A model generated the notes under the pieces. That model had not been told where the DNA came from. It ran no database searches and saw only the letters and a list, made by a program, of their open reading frames with translations. The position numbers and the translations under genes were made by a program. A DNA stretch of 53,297 nt. It comes from Megasphaera sp. MJR8396C. GTDB lineage: Bacteria > Bacillota > Negativicutes > Veillonellales > Megasphaeraceae. This document shows positions 40,998-51,398 of the stretch, piece after piece; position 1 is the stretch's first letter; each line of letters starts with the position of its first letter. The DNA is taken from NCBI RefSeq assembly GCF_001546855.1, contig NZ_KQ958172.1:1-53297 (forward strand), read 5' to 3'.

Positions 40998-43202
40998 ATG
41001 GGAGAAAGAATTCAAGATGCCGAATTCAGGCACCTCATCGATACGATACACTCGTACCTGCCACAGGCAGACTGCGAAGATGTAACGAAAGCATATCACA
41101 CGGCAGAAGAGGCCCATAAGGAACAGCATCGCGTCAGTGGGGAGCCCTATATCCTGCACCCCCTGGCCGTGGCCCAAATTTTGGCCGACATGAAAATAGA
41201 TACGACGACGATCACGGCAGCCTTGCTCCATGACGTCGTAGAAGATACGGCCTGTACCCTTGAAGATCTTCGCAATGAATTCGGCCGCGAAGTGGCCTTC
41301 CTCGTCGACGGCGTCACCAAGTTAAGCCGTCTCAACTACCGGACGAAAGAAGACCAGCAGCTCAACAGCATGCGCAAGATGTTTTTGGCTATGGCCAAGG
41401 ACGTTCGCGTCGTCGTCATCAAGCTTGCCGACCGCCTGCACAACATGCGGACCCTGCGCTACATGCGCAGCGACAAGCAGAAGCGGATCGCCCAGGAAAC
41501 GCTGGAAATCTTTGCGCCCTTAGCGCACCGCCTCGGCATTTTCAATATCAAATGGGAGCTGGAGGATCTGTCCTTCCGATACCTCGAACCCGATAAATAC
41601 TACGACCTCGTCGATCAGATGAAGCAGAAGCGACACGTCCGCGAAGAAATCGTCAACGAATCCATCGACGTCCTGAAAAAAGCCCTCGACGACGCCCACA
41701 TCCACTGCGAAATCAACGGCCGGCCCAAGCATTTTTACAGCATTTATAAGAAAATGAAGAAAGATAACCGCGACTTGAGCCAGGTCTACGACCTCTTCGC
41801 CATCCGGGTCATCGTCGACGACGTCAAGGACTGCTACGGTGTTTTGGGCATCGTCCACAGCTTGTGGAAGCCCTTGCCGTACCGCTTCAAAGACTATATC
41901 GCTATGCCCAAGCCCAATAACTACCAGTCGCTGCACACGACGGTTATCGGGACGCGGGGGCAGCCCGTTGAAATCCAGATTCGCACCTGGGAAATGCATC
42001 ACATCGCCGAATACGGCGTCGCCGCCCATTGGCGCTATAAAGAAGGTAATCAGACGGCCAATAAGGACGCCTTTGATGAAAAGATGGGCTGGCTGCGAAA
42101 CCTCCTAGAATGGCAGGATACGAGCAACCCTCAGGAATTCGTCAACGCCTTAAAGCTCGACGCCTTTTCGGACGAAGTCTTCGTCTTTTCACCTAGGGGC
42201 GACGTCATCGACCTGCCCCAGGGGGCCATTCCCATCGACTTTGCCTACCGTATCCACACTGACGTCGGTCATCGCTGCGTCGGCGCCAAGATCAACGGCA
42301 AAATCGTGCCCCTCGACTACCGCCTGAAAAACGGCGATATCGTCGAAATCATCACATCCAAGACGGGCAAACCGAGCCTGGACTGGCTCAATATCGTCGG
42401 CAGCTCGGAAAGCCGTTCGAAGATCCGCAATTGGTTCAAGAAAGAAAACCGTGAGGAAAATATCGAAAAAGGCCTCGAAGCCTTGGAACGGGAATGCAAA
42501 CGCCTTAACCATGACTGGAAGTCCTTGAACGTCGGCGGACGCCTGGGGCGGGTGGCTAAGCAGATGAACGCCGGTTCTGAAGACGATCTGGCAGCGGCCG
42601 TCGGCTACGGCGGATTTGCCGTCAATACAGTCCTCATCAAGCTCCTGGAACTGCAGAAGAAAGATCTGCAGAAGCAGGAAGAACAGAACAGCAGCCTGGT
42701 CATGCTGGAAAAATTGAAACCCAGAAAGCCGGTCAAACACAGCGGCACCGGCATTTTAGTAAAGGGAGAACCGGGCCTTCTCGTGCGCCTGGCTAAATGC
42801 TGCAGCCCTGTCCCGGGAGATCCCATCATCGGATTCATTACCCGCGGCCGCGGCGTTTCAGTCCATCGTGCCGATTGTCCCAACGTCACCCACGGCCAGA
42901 GTGACGTCGATCGCCTGATCGATGTCGAGTGGGATTACGAAGGCGATGAACGCTTTGAAGTCAACATGGAAATCGTCGCCTACGACCGAACGGGCATCAT
43001 GGCCGAAATCATGGCCGCCCTGGCCGAATTGAAGATTTCCATCTTAAGCATCAACGCCAAGACCAGCGATACGAAAAACGTCGTCATCCACATGGGCATC
43101 AGCATCAAGGATCTGGCACAGTTTGAATTCATTGCTACCAAGATCCGCCGCTTGAAGGATGTCTATGCCGTCGAACGATATACAGGAGGAAGCATGCAAT
43201 GA
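40998..43202 (+). CDS. relA: Bifunctional (p)ppGpp synthetase/hydrolase Rel
   Basis: A 734-residue RelA/SpoT homologue that makes and breaks (p)ppGpp in the stringent response. The HD hydrolase has LLHDVVEDT (near residue 80) and HNMRTLRYM; the synthetase has [26 protein letters not shown] and [21 protein letters not shown]. The RFKD motif, rather than EFDD, marks a bifunctional enzyme. A TGS domain ([27 protein letters not shown]), a zinc/RIS region with CCSPVPGD, and a C-terminal ACT domain follow. All active-site parts are present. AAGGAGG lies eight bases before ATG 40998; a start at 40974 is rejected. It overlaps dtd (ATGA). Confidence 0.96.
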   Translation: MGERIQDAEFRHLIDTIHSYLPQADCEDVTKAYHTAEEAHKEQHRVSGEPYILHPLAVAQILADMKIDTTTITAALLHDVVEDTACTLEDLRNEFGREVAFLVDGVTKLSRLNYRTKEDQQLNSMRKMFLAMAKDVRVVVIKLADRLHNMRTLRYMRSDKQKRIAQETLEIFAPLAHRLGIFNIKWELEDLSFRYLEPDKYYDLVDQMKQKRHVREEIVNESIDVLKKALDDAHIHCEINGRPKHFYSIYKKMKKDNRDLSQVYDLFAIRVIVDDVKDCYGVLGIVHSLWKPLPYRFKDYIAMPKPNNYQSLHTTVIGTRGQPVEIQIRTWEMHHIAEYGVAAHWRYKEGNQTANKDAFDEKMGWLRNLLEWQDTSNPQEFVNALKLDAFSDEVFVFSPRGDVIDLPQGAIPIDFAYRIHTDVGHRCVGAKINGKIVPLDYRLKNGDIVEIITSKTGKPSLDWLNIVGSSESRSKIRNWFKKENREENIEKGLEALERECKRLNHDWKSLNVGGRLGRVAKQMNAGSEDDLAAAVGYGGFAVNTVLIKLLELQKKDLQKQEEQNSSLVMLEKLKPRKPVKHSGTGILVKGEPGLLVRLAKCCSPVPGDPIIGFITRGRGVSVHRADCPNVTHGQSDVDRLIDVEWDYEGDERFEVNMEIVAYDRTGIMAEIMAALAELKISILSINAKTSDTKNVVIHMGISIKDLAQFEFIATKIRRLKDVYAVERYTGGSMQ

Positions 43203-43648
43203 GAGCCGTCGTACAAAAGACGCTGACATCATCGGTTACCTCAGACGGCGTCCTCGTCGGTAAAGCTGCCGAAGGCCTTACGGTCCTCCTCGGCGTCTCC
43301 GTCGACGATGAGGAAAAGGACGCCCTGTACCTGGCCGATAAGATCGTTCACCTGCGGATCTTTGAAGATGAAGCGGGGAAACTGAACGATTCCCTGCTCG
43401 ATAAGGGCGGGGACATGCTGGTCATCTCCCAGTTTACCCTCTATGGAGATGCCCGCCACGGCCGCCGTCCCAGCTATGTAGAAGCGGCTAAACCAGAACA
43501 AGCCGAAGCCTTATACACCCGATTCGTCGAAGCTGTCCGCGCCTTTGGCGTCACGGTGGCGACGGGGCGCTTCCGGACCCATATGGTCGTATCCCTTGAG
43601 AACGACGGGCCGGTTACCATTTTATTGGACAGCCAGAAAAACTTCTAA
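43199..43648 (+). CDS. dtd: D-aminoacyl-tRNA deacylase Dtd
   Basis: A 149-residue protein that removes D-amino acids and glycine from mischarged tRNA. It has the SQFTLYGD motif (family SQFTL; usual SQFTLYAD, so Ala to Gly), VLLGVSVDD and the C-terminal [11 protein letters not shown] (usual NSGPVT, so Ser to Asp), which carries the Gly-cisPro-type loop. These two changes are worth noting but lie next to rather than in the cis-Pro core. Its start overlaps the rel stop by four bases, the common gene order in Firmicutes. It is followed after 12 bases by an MBL-fold gene. Confidence 0.94.
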   Translation: MRAVVQKTLTSSVTSDGVLVGKAAEGLTVLLGVSVDDEEKDALYLADKIVHLRIFEDEAGKLNDSLLDKGGDMLVISQFTLYGDARHGRRPSYVEAAKPEQAEALYTRFVEAVRAFGVTVATGRFRTHMVVSLENDGPVTILLDSQKNF

Positions 43649-43660
43649 GGAGGAATCACC

Positions 43661-44296
43661 ATGAGTATGCAATATATCAGCATGGAACTCGGACCGATCA
43701 TGACCAACTGCTACATCGTCTATGACAGCGATACGAAAGAAGCCATGGTCGTCGATCCGGCTTGGGCCTATAATACCATCGACATGGCCTTGTCCCGCTA
43801 TGAGCTGGATCTGAAATTCATCTTCCTGACCCATGGTCATGCCGACCACATCGGAGCCCTGCAGGAACTGCGCCAGCGCAAGAACGTACCGGTCTACGTC
43901 GGGGCCGGCGACGCCGGGCTCATCTCGAATTCGCATCACAACCTGTCCATGTTTATGGGACAGCCCATTGAATGCACGTCTGCCGATCACTTAGCAAAAG
44001 ACGGCGACGTCATCAGCCTGGGCACGCTGCGATTCAAGGTCCTTGAAACGCCGGGCCATACGCCGGGCGGACTCAGCCTCTATGGGGAAGGCGTCGTCTT
44101 TTCCGGCGACACCCTGTTCCGCTATTCCGTCGGCCGGACCGACTTATACGGCGGCTCGTCGGATATCTTACTGGACAGCATTGAAAAGAAACTCCTGACC
44201 CTTCCGGACGATACGGTCGTCCTGCCCGGCCACGGCCCGGCGACGACGATTGGCGACGAACGGATGGGCAATCCCTTCCTGGATGGAGGCTGGTAA
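43661..44296 (+). CDS. MBL-fold metallo-hydrolase (glyoxalase II-like)
   Basis: A 211-residue metallo-beta-lactamase-fold hydrolase. Metal ligands are visible: LTHGHADHIGAL (HxHxDH), a later His in ETPGHTPGGLSLY, the Asp in FSGDTLFRYSVGRTD, and VLPGHGPATT near the end. This pattern is that of the glyoxalase II/YcbL-type group, which hydrolyses thioesters such as S-lactoylglutathione; the real substrate is unknown. AAGGAGGA precedes the ATG. It sits in the rel-dtd operon, the usual place for this gene in Firmicutes, and stops three bases before the next gene. Confidence 0.9.
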   Translation: MSMQYISMELGPIMTNCYIVYDSDTKEAMVVDPAWAYNTIDMALSRYELDLKFIFLTHGHADHIGALQELRQRKNVPVYVGAGDAGLISNSHHNLSMFMGQPIECTSADHLAKDGDVISLGTLRFKVLETPGHTPGGLSLYGEGVVFSGDTLFRYSVGRTDLYGGSSDILLDSIEKKLLTLPDDTVVLPGHGPATTIGDERMGNPFLDGGW

Positions 44297-44299
44297 GCC

Positions 44300-45379
44300 A
44301 TGATTACCTATAAGGAAGCAGAATTTTGGATGCGCGTTACCCTGGCCGTCCTGGCACTGGCCCTGTTTTTAACGGTCCATGCCATCTACTGGCCGGCCAT
44401 TGTATCCCTCATTCTGACTTTTATCCTTATGCCGATACGCGATGTCATCATCAAGGGCTTTCTGCGCCTTACAGGACGTAAACTGCCGACGAGCATTGCT
44501 ATCCTTATCTCCTTTGTGGTCTTCATTTTCATCGTGACCGTCATTACCAACAGCATCGTAAAGCCCTTGGTCATCCAGACCAATCTGTTGGCGGCGAACT
44601 TCAGCAACTTAGTGAACCGAACGGCAGATTTGGTGGCGCAGATTGAAAATGAACAGACCCAGCTTTATATTCCTGACCAGGTAAAACGAATCATCAACGA
44701 CGCCTTTACCAAAGTCAGCAACTACGGCATCGACGGCATTACCAGCCTATTGCAGTCGGTCTTCGTCATTGCCGGGACGGTCGTCGAATTCTTCGTCGTA
44801 CCCATCATTACCTTCTACTTCATGAAGGACGGCAGCCGCATGGTCCGGACCTTTGTCGGCATCTTTCCGGCAGGCTACCGCGATCACCTGGCATCGCTCT
44901 TCCTGGAAATCCAGCACGTCCTGAGCCGCTACATCCGCGGTCAGATCCTCATGAGCTGCATCATTGCCGTCCTGACCTTTATTGGCATGTGGGCCATGGG
45001 CGTACCGTATCCGATGGTCATTGCGCTGCTCGCGGCCATCACCGAATGGATTCCCATCGTCGGGCCGATCGTCGGTGCGGCGCCGGCCATTATTTTGGGG
45101 GCCTTGATCGATCCGGCGCTGGCCGTGAAGGTACTCATCTTCTACGTCGTCATTCAACAGATCGACAGCCACCTCATCATGCCCCAGGTCATGGGTGCCG
45201 TTATCAAACTGCATCCGGTGGTCATCATCATAGCCCTGCTCATCGGCGGGACCCTCTTTGGCATAGCCGGCATGATCCTTACCGTCCCGGTGACGGCAGT
45301 TTTACAGATTCTCTGCAAACATCTGTGGTTTTACAATTCCTATAGAGAAAAGGCGATGAAACAACATGGAAACGAATAA
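44300..45379 (+). CDS. AI-2E family transporter (PerM/YtvI-like)
   Basis: A 359-residue membrane protein with about eight spans. The N-terminal part has AILISFVVFIFIVTVITNSIV; the middle is soluble (residues 100-150). The family signature near the C-terminus includes RGQILMSCIIAVLTFIG, ITEWIPIVGPIVGAAPAII, and QIDSHLIMPQVMG. The family was named for autoinducer-2 export but includes sodium/proton antiporters; which applies here is unknown. It overlaps the Fur-family gene by 14 bases, so it is part of a run of tightly packed genes. Confidence 0.88.
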   Translation: MITYKEAEFWMRVTLAVLALALFLTVHAIYWPAIVSLILTFILMPIRDVIIKGFLRLTGRKLPTSIAILISFVVFIFIVTVITNSIVKPLVIQTNLLAANFSNLVNRTADLVAQIENEQTQLYIPDQVKRIINDAFTKVSNYGIDGITSLLQSVFVIAGTVVEFFVVPIITFYFMKDGSRMVRTFVGIFPAGYRDHLASLFLEIQHVLSRYIRGQILMSCIIAVLTFIGMWAMGVPYPMVIALLAAITEWIPIVGPIVGAAPAIILGALIDPALAVKVLIFYVVIQQIDSHLIMPQVMGAVIKLHPVVIIIALLIGGTLFGIAGMILTVPVTAVLQILCKHLWFYNSYREKAMKQHGNE

Positions 45380-45878
45380 AAAAGAAATCATGGATACCAT
45401 GATGAAACGCATGAAAGACAAGATTAAATTCAAAAAATATAAAATGACCTCTCAGCGGCAGATCATCCTTAGGACCTTCGTCGAAAGCCCGATTCGCCAT
45501 ATGAGCGCTGAAGAAGTCTTTGAATTGGTCAAAAAGAAAGCTCCCGATATCGGCTTGGCCACGGTCTATCGGACCCTTGATTTATTCACCCAGATGGACC
45601 TCCTCAAAAAACTCGACTTCGATGACGGCTGCAGCCGTTACGAATTGAACGACCGCGACAATGAAGGCCATTACCATCACCATCTCATCTGCCTCGGCTG
45701 CGGCAAAGTATGGGAATGCGAAGACGACCTTCTGGAAACGCTGGAAACGATTTTGGAAAAGCAGCTTCACTTCCATACCGTCGACCATCAGCTCAAGGTC
45801 TACGGCTATTGTGAAGAATGCCAGAAAAAGCGCGATGCCGAAGCGGAAGCCGAAGCTGCCGCGAAAGAAGCGGAATAA
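45366..45878 (+). CDS. Fur-family metal-dependent regulator
   Basis: A 170-residue repressor. A long basic N-terminal extension (METNKKEIMDTMMKRMKDKIKFKKYKMT) precedes the winged helix SQRQIILRTFVESPIRHMSAEEVFELVKKK and ATVYRTLDLF. The dimer/metal domain has GHYHHHLICLGCGKVWEC and YCEEC, the two CxxC pairs of a structural zinc and the His/Glu cluster for the sensed metal. The C-terminus is an Ala/Glu run (AEAEAEAAAKEAE). The exact metal (Fe, Zn, Mn or peroxide as for PerR) cannot be told. It sits between a transporter and hemZ, so iron/heme control is a reasonable guess. It overlaps the upstream gene. Confidence 0.92.
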   Translation: METNKKEIMDTMMKRMKDKIKFKKYKMTSQRQIILRTFVESPIRHMSAEEVFELVKKKAPDIGLATVYRTLDLFTQMDLLKKLDFDDGCSRYELNDRDNEGHYHHHLICLGCGKVWECEDDLLETLETILEKQLHFHTVDHQLKVYGYCEECQKKRDAEAEAEAAAKEAE

Positions 45879-45879
45879 G

Positions 45880-47334
45880 ATGTCTGTAAAGACCTATACG
45901 TACTGCGGTCCCGAAAGCCTGCATTCCCTCATCGGCCAGGTCATGGCCTCCCTGGGCTATGTCGGCGGTCGGGAAAGCCGCGACGTCGGAGCTGCCATCA
46001 CCCTCAGGGACGATGGCAGCCATCTTTATGTCGGCTGTACCTTTACGGACGACGGGCGGTCCTGGTCTTCTGAAATCGGTCTCTTGTCGAAAGAAGACCC
46101 GCGAAAGATTGTCAAAGACTGCCTCATTCACTGGCATCAACGCTTTTTAGGTCACGGCCCCGGTCCGTGGGGAACCCTCATCGGCGTGCGGCCGACGAAA
46201 CTTGTCCACCATCTCTTTGACCAGGGCCTTGACGAAAAGGCTGCCGAAAAGGTATTGACCGACGATTATGACGTCGCTGAAAAGACGGCCAGGGACCTCG
46301 TCGCCATGGCTCAGCTTCAGCGGCCCTATGTGACGGATCGCGGCCGCAAACTGGCCCTCTACGTCGGCATCCCGTACTGCCCCAGTCACTGCCTGTACTG
46401 CTCTTTCCCGTCACGCCTCATCGGCGGGGAAGGGGAGGACCAGCTCACGGCCTTTCGCGATGCCATGCTGCGAGACTTCGACGATCTGGCGGCTCTTTGC
46501 CGGGACTACGATCTCGACGTGACCAGTCTCTACGTCGGCGGCGGGACGCCGACCTGTCTGCCGCAGCCGGTGTTGCAGCCCCTCATGGAGCGCCTGGCCA
46601 AGAATTTTCCCAACGCCGGCGAATGGACCGTCGAAGCGGGCCGTCCCGATACGGCTGAAGAAGGCGTCCTTACCATGCTTAAAGGCTGCGGCGTCAACCG
46701 CATCAGCGTCAATCCCCAGACCATGCAGCAGCACTTGCTCGACGCCTTGGGACGGCGCCACCGCGTCGAAGATATTTATACCATGTATGAGGCCTGCCGC
46801 AAGGCGGGATTTTCCGTCATCAACATGGATTTCATTGCCGGACTTCCCGGCCAAACCGTGGCCGATATGCAGGAAAATATGGAAATAGTTTGCAAACTGC
46901 ACCCGGAAAATGTTACAATTCATACGTTAGCATTAAAAAAACGGGCACCTCTATTCCATCATGACCTGCGGGAACAGATTCCGCCGGCTGAGGTGACGGG
47001 CCGCATGGTCAGTCTTTGTCAGTCCGTCTTAGAAGACGGCGGCTACGTCCCGTATTATATGTACCGCCAGAAGTATATGGCCGCCAGCTTTGCCAATATC
47101 GGCTACGCCTTGCCGGGCACTGTCAGTGCTTATAATATCGAAATGATGGAGGAACGGCAGTCTGTCTTGGCAGCCGGACCGGGCGGGGCGACGAAGTTCC
47201 TCGGCCGCGACGGTCATACGCTGGAAAAAGTATATATGCCGAAAGATGTCAATACATACATACAGGCGCTGGACGACAAAATAGCTCGGCGCCGCCGTTT
47301 GTGTGCTATCGTATACGGAGGAGAGGATATTTAA
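45880..47334 (+). CDS. hemZ: HemZ-like radical SAM coproporphyrinogen III dehydrogenase
   Basis: A 484-residue HemN-family radical SAM protein. The Cys motif CPSHCLYCSFPSR (Cys167, Cys171, Cys174) binds the 4Fe-4S cluster. Family features YVGGGTPTCLPQPVL, VNRISVNPQTMQQHLLDALGRRH and FIAGLPGQTV follow. The Cys motif plus Phe (CxxxCxxCSF) and the long N-terminal domain place it in the HemZ subgroup rather than HemW. It would oxidise coproporphyrinogen III to protoporphyrinogen IX without oxygen; activity is not proved by sequence. ATG 45880 lies one base after the Fur stop region; the upstream part of the frame from 45661 overlaps fur and is rejected. Confidence 0.88.
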   Translation: MSVKTYTYCGPESLHSLIGQVMASLGYVGGRESRDVGAAITLRDDGSHLYVGCTFTDDGRSWSSEIGLLSKEDPRKIVKDCLIHWHQRFLGHGPGPWGTLIGVRPTKLVHHLFDQGLDEKAAEKVLTDDYDVAEKTARDLVAMAQLQRPYVTDRGRKLALYVGIPYCPSHCLYCSFPSRLIGGEGEDQLTAFRDAMLRDFDDLAALCRDYDLDVTSLYVGGGTPTCLPQPVLQPLMERLAKNFPNAGEWTVEAGRPDTAEEGVLTMLKGCGVNRISVNPQTMQQHLLDALGRRHRVEDIYTMYEACRKAGFSVINMDFIAGLPGQTVADMQENMEIVCKLHPENVTIHTLALKKRAPLFHHDLREQIPPAEVTGRMVSLCQSVLEDGGYVPYYMYRQKYMAASFANIGYALPGTVSAYNIEMMEERQSVLAAGPGGATKFLGRDGHTLEKVYMPKDVNTYIQALDDKIARRRRLCAIVYGGEDI

Positions 47335-47335
47335 A

Positions 47336-48601
47336 ATGGCTATTACTGCACCGAGAGGTACGCAGGATTTCCTGCCGGAACAGACGGCGGAATGGCAGTG
47401 GCTGGAAGCAAGAATCCGGCAGATCTGCTCGCTCTATGGTTTCGGCGAAATCCGTACGCCTATGTTTGAAAGTACCGAATTATTTTTAAGAGGTATCGGG
47501 GAAACGACGGACGTCGTTACCAAAGAAATGTATACCTTTGAAGACCGCGGCGGCCGCAGCATGACCCTGCGTCCGGAAAATACGGCATCCGTCGTCCGGG
47601 CCTTTCTCGAGCACAAGCTCTACGGCGAACCGCAGGTCCATAAATTATACTATATGGGGCCCATGTTCCGTCATGATCGCCCCCAGGCCGGCCGCTACCG
47701 CCAGTTCACCCAGTTTGGCGTCGAAGAAATCGGCTCCAAGGATCCGGCCGTCGATGCAGAAATCATCGCCATGGCCTTCCAGCTCTTCCGGGAACTGGGC
47801 CTGACGGATCTCGTCCTGCACCTCAATTCCGTAGGCTGCCCGAAGTGCCGTCCCGTTTACCGTCAAAAACTGCTCGATTTCTTCGCCGACAAGAAGGATC
47901 AGCTCTGTGACGACTGCAATTCGCGGCTGGAAAAGAATCCGCTCCGCGTCCTCGACTGCAAAGAAGACGGCGAAAAGATGATGAAAATGGGCGTGCCCTT
48001 GATTACGGATAATCTCTGCGACGAATGTAAGGAACACTTCCACAAAGTCCAGGAATATCTGACGGCCATCGGCATTCCCTTTACCCTCGACCCGCGCCTG
48101 GTCCGCGGCCTCGACTACTATACCAATACGGCCTTTGAAATCATGTACGCTCCCCTGGGCGCACAGAGCACGGTCTGCGGCGGCGGCCGCTACGACGGCC
48201 TCATCGAAGAAGTAGGCGGTCCGTCGACGCCGGGCATCGGCTTTGCCATCGGCATGGAACGACTGCTCCTGACCTTGAAGGAACAGGGCCTCATGCCGCC
48301 CATGGATGCTAAAAAGCCGGTATTCATCGTCGCCCTCGGCGATGCGGCCAAGACCAAGGCCTTTGAACTCCAACAGGCCCTGCGCCAAAAGGGCTTCTAT
48401 GCTGAAATCGACCTCTTGGGCCGCAGCATGAAAGGGCAGATGAAGTCGGCCAATAAACTTGGCGCCGATTATACGGTCATCATCGGGGAAGATGAATTGG
48501 CCAATGGCGCTGCCATGGTCCGCGATATGGCCAGCAAAGAACAAGTCAGCGTTCCCCTTGATGGGATTGTTGCATATATGGAAACACACAAGAAGGGATG
48601 A
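47336..48601 (+). CDS. hisS: Histidyl-tRNA synthetase
   Basis: A 421-residue class II synthetase that charges tRNA(His). It begins MAITAPRGTQDFLPEQ. Motif 1 and 2 regions include TLRPENTASVVRAFLEH and YMGPMFRHDRPQAGRYRQFTQFGVE; the His-binding loop is LVRGLDYYTNTAFE, motif 3 GIGFAIGMERLLL. The C-terminal anticodon-binding domain has VALGDAAKTKAFEL and SMKGQMKSANKLGADYTVII. GGAGGAGAGG precedes ATG 47336 and the earlier start at 47303 is rejected. It overlaps nothing and is followed by aspS after seven bases, the common hisS-aspS pair of Firmicutes. Confidence 0.97.
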   Translation: MAITAPRGTQDFLPEQTAEWQWLEARIRQICSLYGFGEIRTPMFESTELFLRGIGETTDVVTKEMYTFEDRGGRSMTLRPENTASVVRAFLEHKLYGEPQVHKLYYMGPMFRHDRPQAGRYRQFTQFGVEEIGSKDPAVDAEIIAMAFQLFRELGLTDLVLHLNSVGCPKCRPVYRQKLLDFFADKKDQLCDDCNSRLEKNPLRVLDCKEDGEKMMKMGVPLITDNLCDECKEHFHKVQEYLTAIGIPFTLDPRLVRGLDYYTNTAFEIMYAPLGAQSTVCGGGRYDGLIEEVGGPSTPGIGFAIGMERLLLTLKEQGLMPPMDAKKPVFIVALGDAAKTKAFELQQALRQKGFYAEIDLLGRSMKGQMKSANKLGADYTVIIGEDELANGAAMVRDMASKEQVSVPLDGIVAYMETHKKG

Positions 48602-48608
48602 TTTACTC

Positions 48609-50402
<1,794 letters not shown>

Positions 50403-50423
50403 TCTGTATACCATAAACTCAAA

Positions 50424-50456
50424 GAGAAGCTGTCCTTACGGGCGGCTTCTTTTTTG
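50424..50456 (+). terminator. Terminator of the rel-hemZ-aspS block
   Basis: AGAAGCTGTCC, loop TTAC, GGGCGGCTTCT with G-T pairs, followed by TTTTTTT. Confidence 0.85.
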
Positions 50457-50464
50457 ATACATAG

Positions 50465-50518
50465 ATTGACAAACATCAATATGAGATTTATACTATTTAT
50501 AGATTGATGTTTGTCAAT
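50465..50518 (+). promoter_or_regulatory. ArsR operator: perfect 16-bp inverted repeat
   Basis: ATTGACAAACATCAAT (50465-50480) is the exact inverse of ATTGATGTTTGTCAAT (50503-50518), spaced by 22 bases that hold a probable -10 (TATACT). Each arm also carries an ATCAA/TTGAT pattern as in ArsR sites. It lies before arsR. A partial copy (ATTGATAGATATAAATATATGAAT) lies before arsD near 50878-50900. Confidence 0.85.
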
Positions 50519-50536
50519 ATGAAAAGGAGGATCATC

Positions 50537-50848
50537 ATGGAAGAAAGGGAAGCCGTTCGCGTATTTAAAGCCTTAGGGGATGAAAAGCGGCTGCGCATTT
50601 TGTCGCTTTTGCGGCAGGGAGAGCGCTGCGCCTGCGTCCTCTTAGAAGACCTGAACTTGTCCCAGCCGACCTTATCCCATCACATGAAGATTCTCTGTGA
50701 TGCCCGGCTGGTTACGGGACGCAAAGAGGGGAAATGGGTCTACTATTCTCTGAACGCTCGACAAGGAGACGTCCTGCAGCAAGTGGTTGGCGACTTGATG
50801 AAGCCATCCGGAACTTCTGTGGCAGATGATGCCGACCGCTGCTGCTAA
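50537..50848 (+). CDS. arsR: ArsR-family metalloregulatory repressor
   Basis: A 103-residue winged-helix repressor: FKALGDEKRLRILSLLRQGE, then Cys31-Ala-Cys33 in ERCACVLLEDL (the CxC metalloid site in helix alpha-3 of ArsR), LSQPTLSHHMKIL recognition helix and KWVYYSLN wing. Further Cys at 54 and a terminal CC. In the family, arsenite or antimonite releases the protein from DNA. ATG 50537 is chosen because AAAAGGAGG lies six bases upstream; a start at 50504 would put the operator inside the gene. Followed by arsD after 70 bases. Confidence 0.92.
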   Translation: MEEREAVRVFKALGDEKRLRILSLLRQGERCACVLLEDLNLSQPTLSHHMKILCDARLVTGRKEGKWVYYSLNARQGDVLQQVVGDLMKPSGTSVADDADRCC

Positions 50849-50918
50849 ATTAGCCGGTTTTTTTGTACCTTATATATTGATAGATATAAATATATGAATT
50901 TATTTAGGAGGCTTTATC

Positions 50919-51386
50919 ATGAAACAGATGGAAATTTTTGAACAAGCCATGTGCTGCCCGACCGGTCTCTGCGGTCCTTCTATTGATCCGGAATTATTAC
51001 GTCTGTCGTCGGTTCTTGACGCCTTAAAAGAAAAGGGCATCGTCGTCGGCCGGTATAACTTATCGAACGATCCTTTGAAATTCGTTCAGACCAAGGTCGT
51101 CACCGATTTTCTCCAGAGTCACGGCCCGGAAGAGCTGCCATTGGTCCTCGTCGACGGCGCTATTCAATTTTCCGGCCGTTATCCGACGAACGATGAATTT
51201 GCAGATATTCTCGGCTTTGACGCAGCCATCTTGCAAGACGCTGTTGAAGCCGGGCGTGATGCAACGGATGATTCGTCATCGTGCTGCTGCGGAGACAGCG
51301 CTGACAACTCTTCGTGCTGCGGTGACGATACAAGCGCCTCTACTTCCTCGTCTTGCTGCTGCGGTGATGACGGCTCGTGCTGCTAA
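50919..51386 (+). CDS. arsD: Arsenic metallochaperone ArsD with Cys-rich tail
   Basis: A 155-residue ArsD. The family's chelating set MCCPTGLCG is exact (Cys12, Cys13, Cys18) and is followed by the thioredoxin-like core (LDALKEKGIVVGRYNLSNDPLKF, GPEELPLVLVDGAIQFSGRYPTNDEF). The chaperone delivers As(III)/Sb(III) to ArsA. Residues 118-155 are unusual: four Cys clusters (CCC, CC, CCC, CC; 10 Cys in all) separated by Gly/Ser/Asp linkers (GDSADNSS, GDDTSASTSSS, GDDGS). Ordinary ArsD has at most two vicinal Cys pairs there. Start at 50919 has AGGAGG upstream. It stops 12 bases before arsA. Confidence 0.95.
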   Translation: MKQMEIFEQAMCCPTGLCGPSIDPELLRLSSVLDALKEKGIVVGRYNLSNDPLKFVQTKVVTDFLQSHGPEELPLVLVDGAIQFSGRYPTNDEFADILGFDAAILQDAVEAGRDATDDSSSCCCGDSADNSSCCGDDTSASTSSSCCCGDDGSCC

Positions 51387-51398
51387 GGAGGCACCGTG

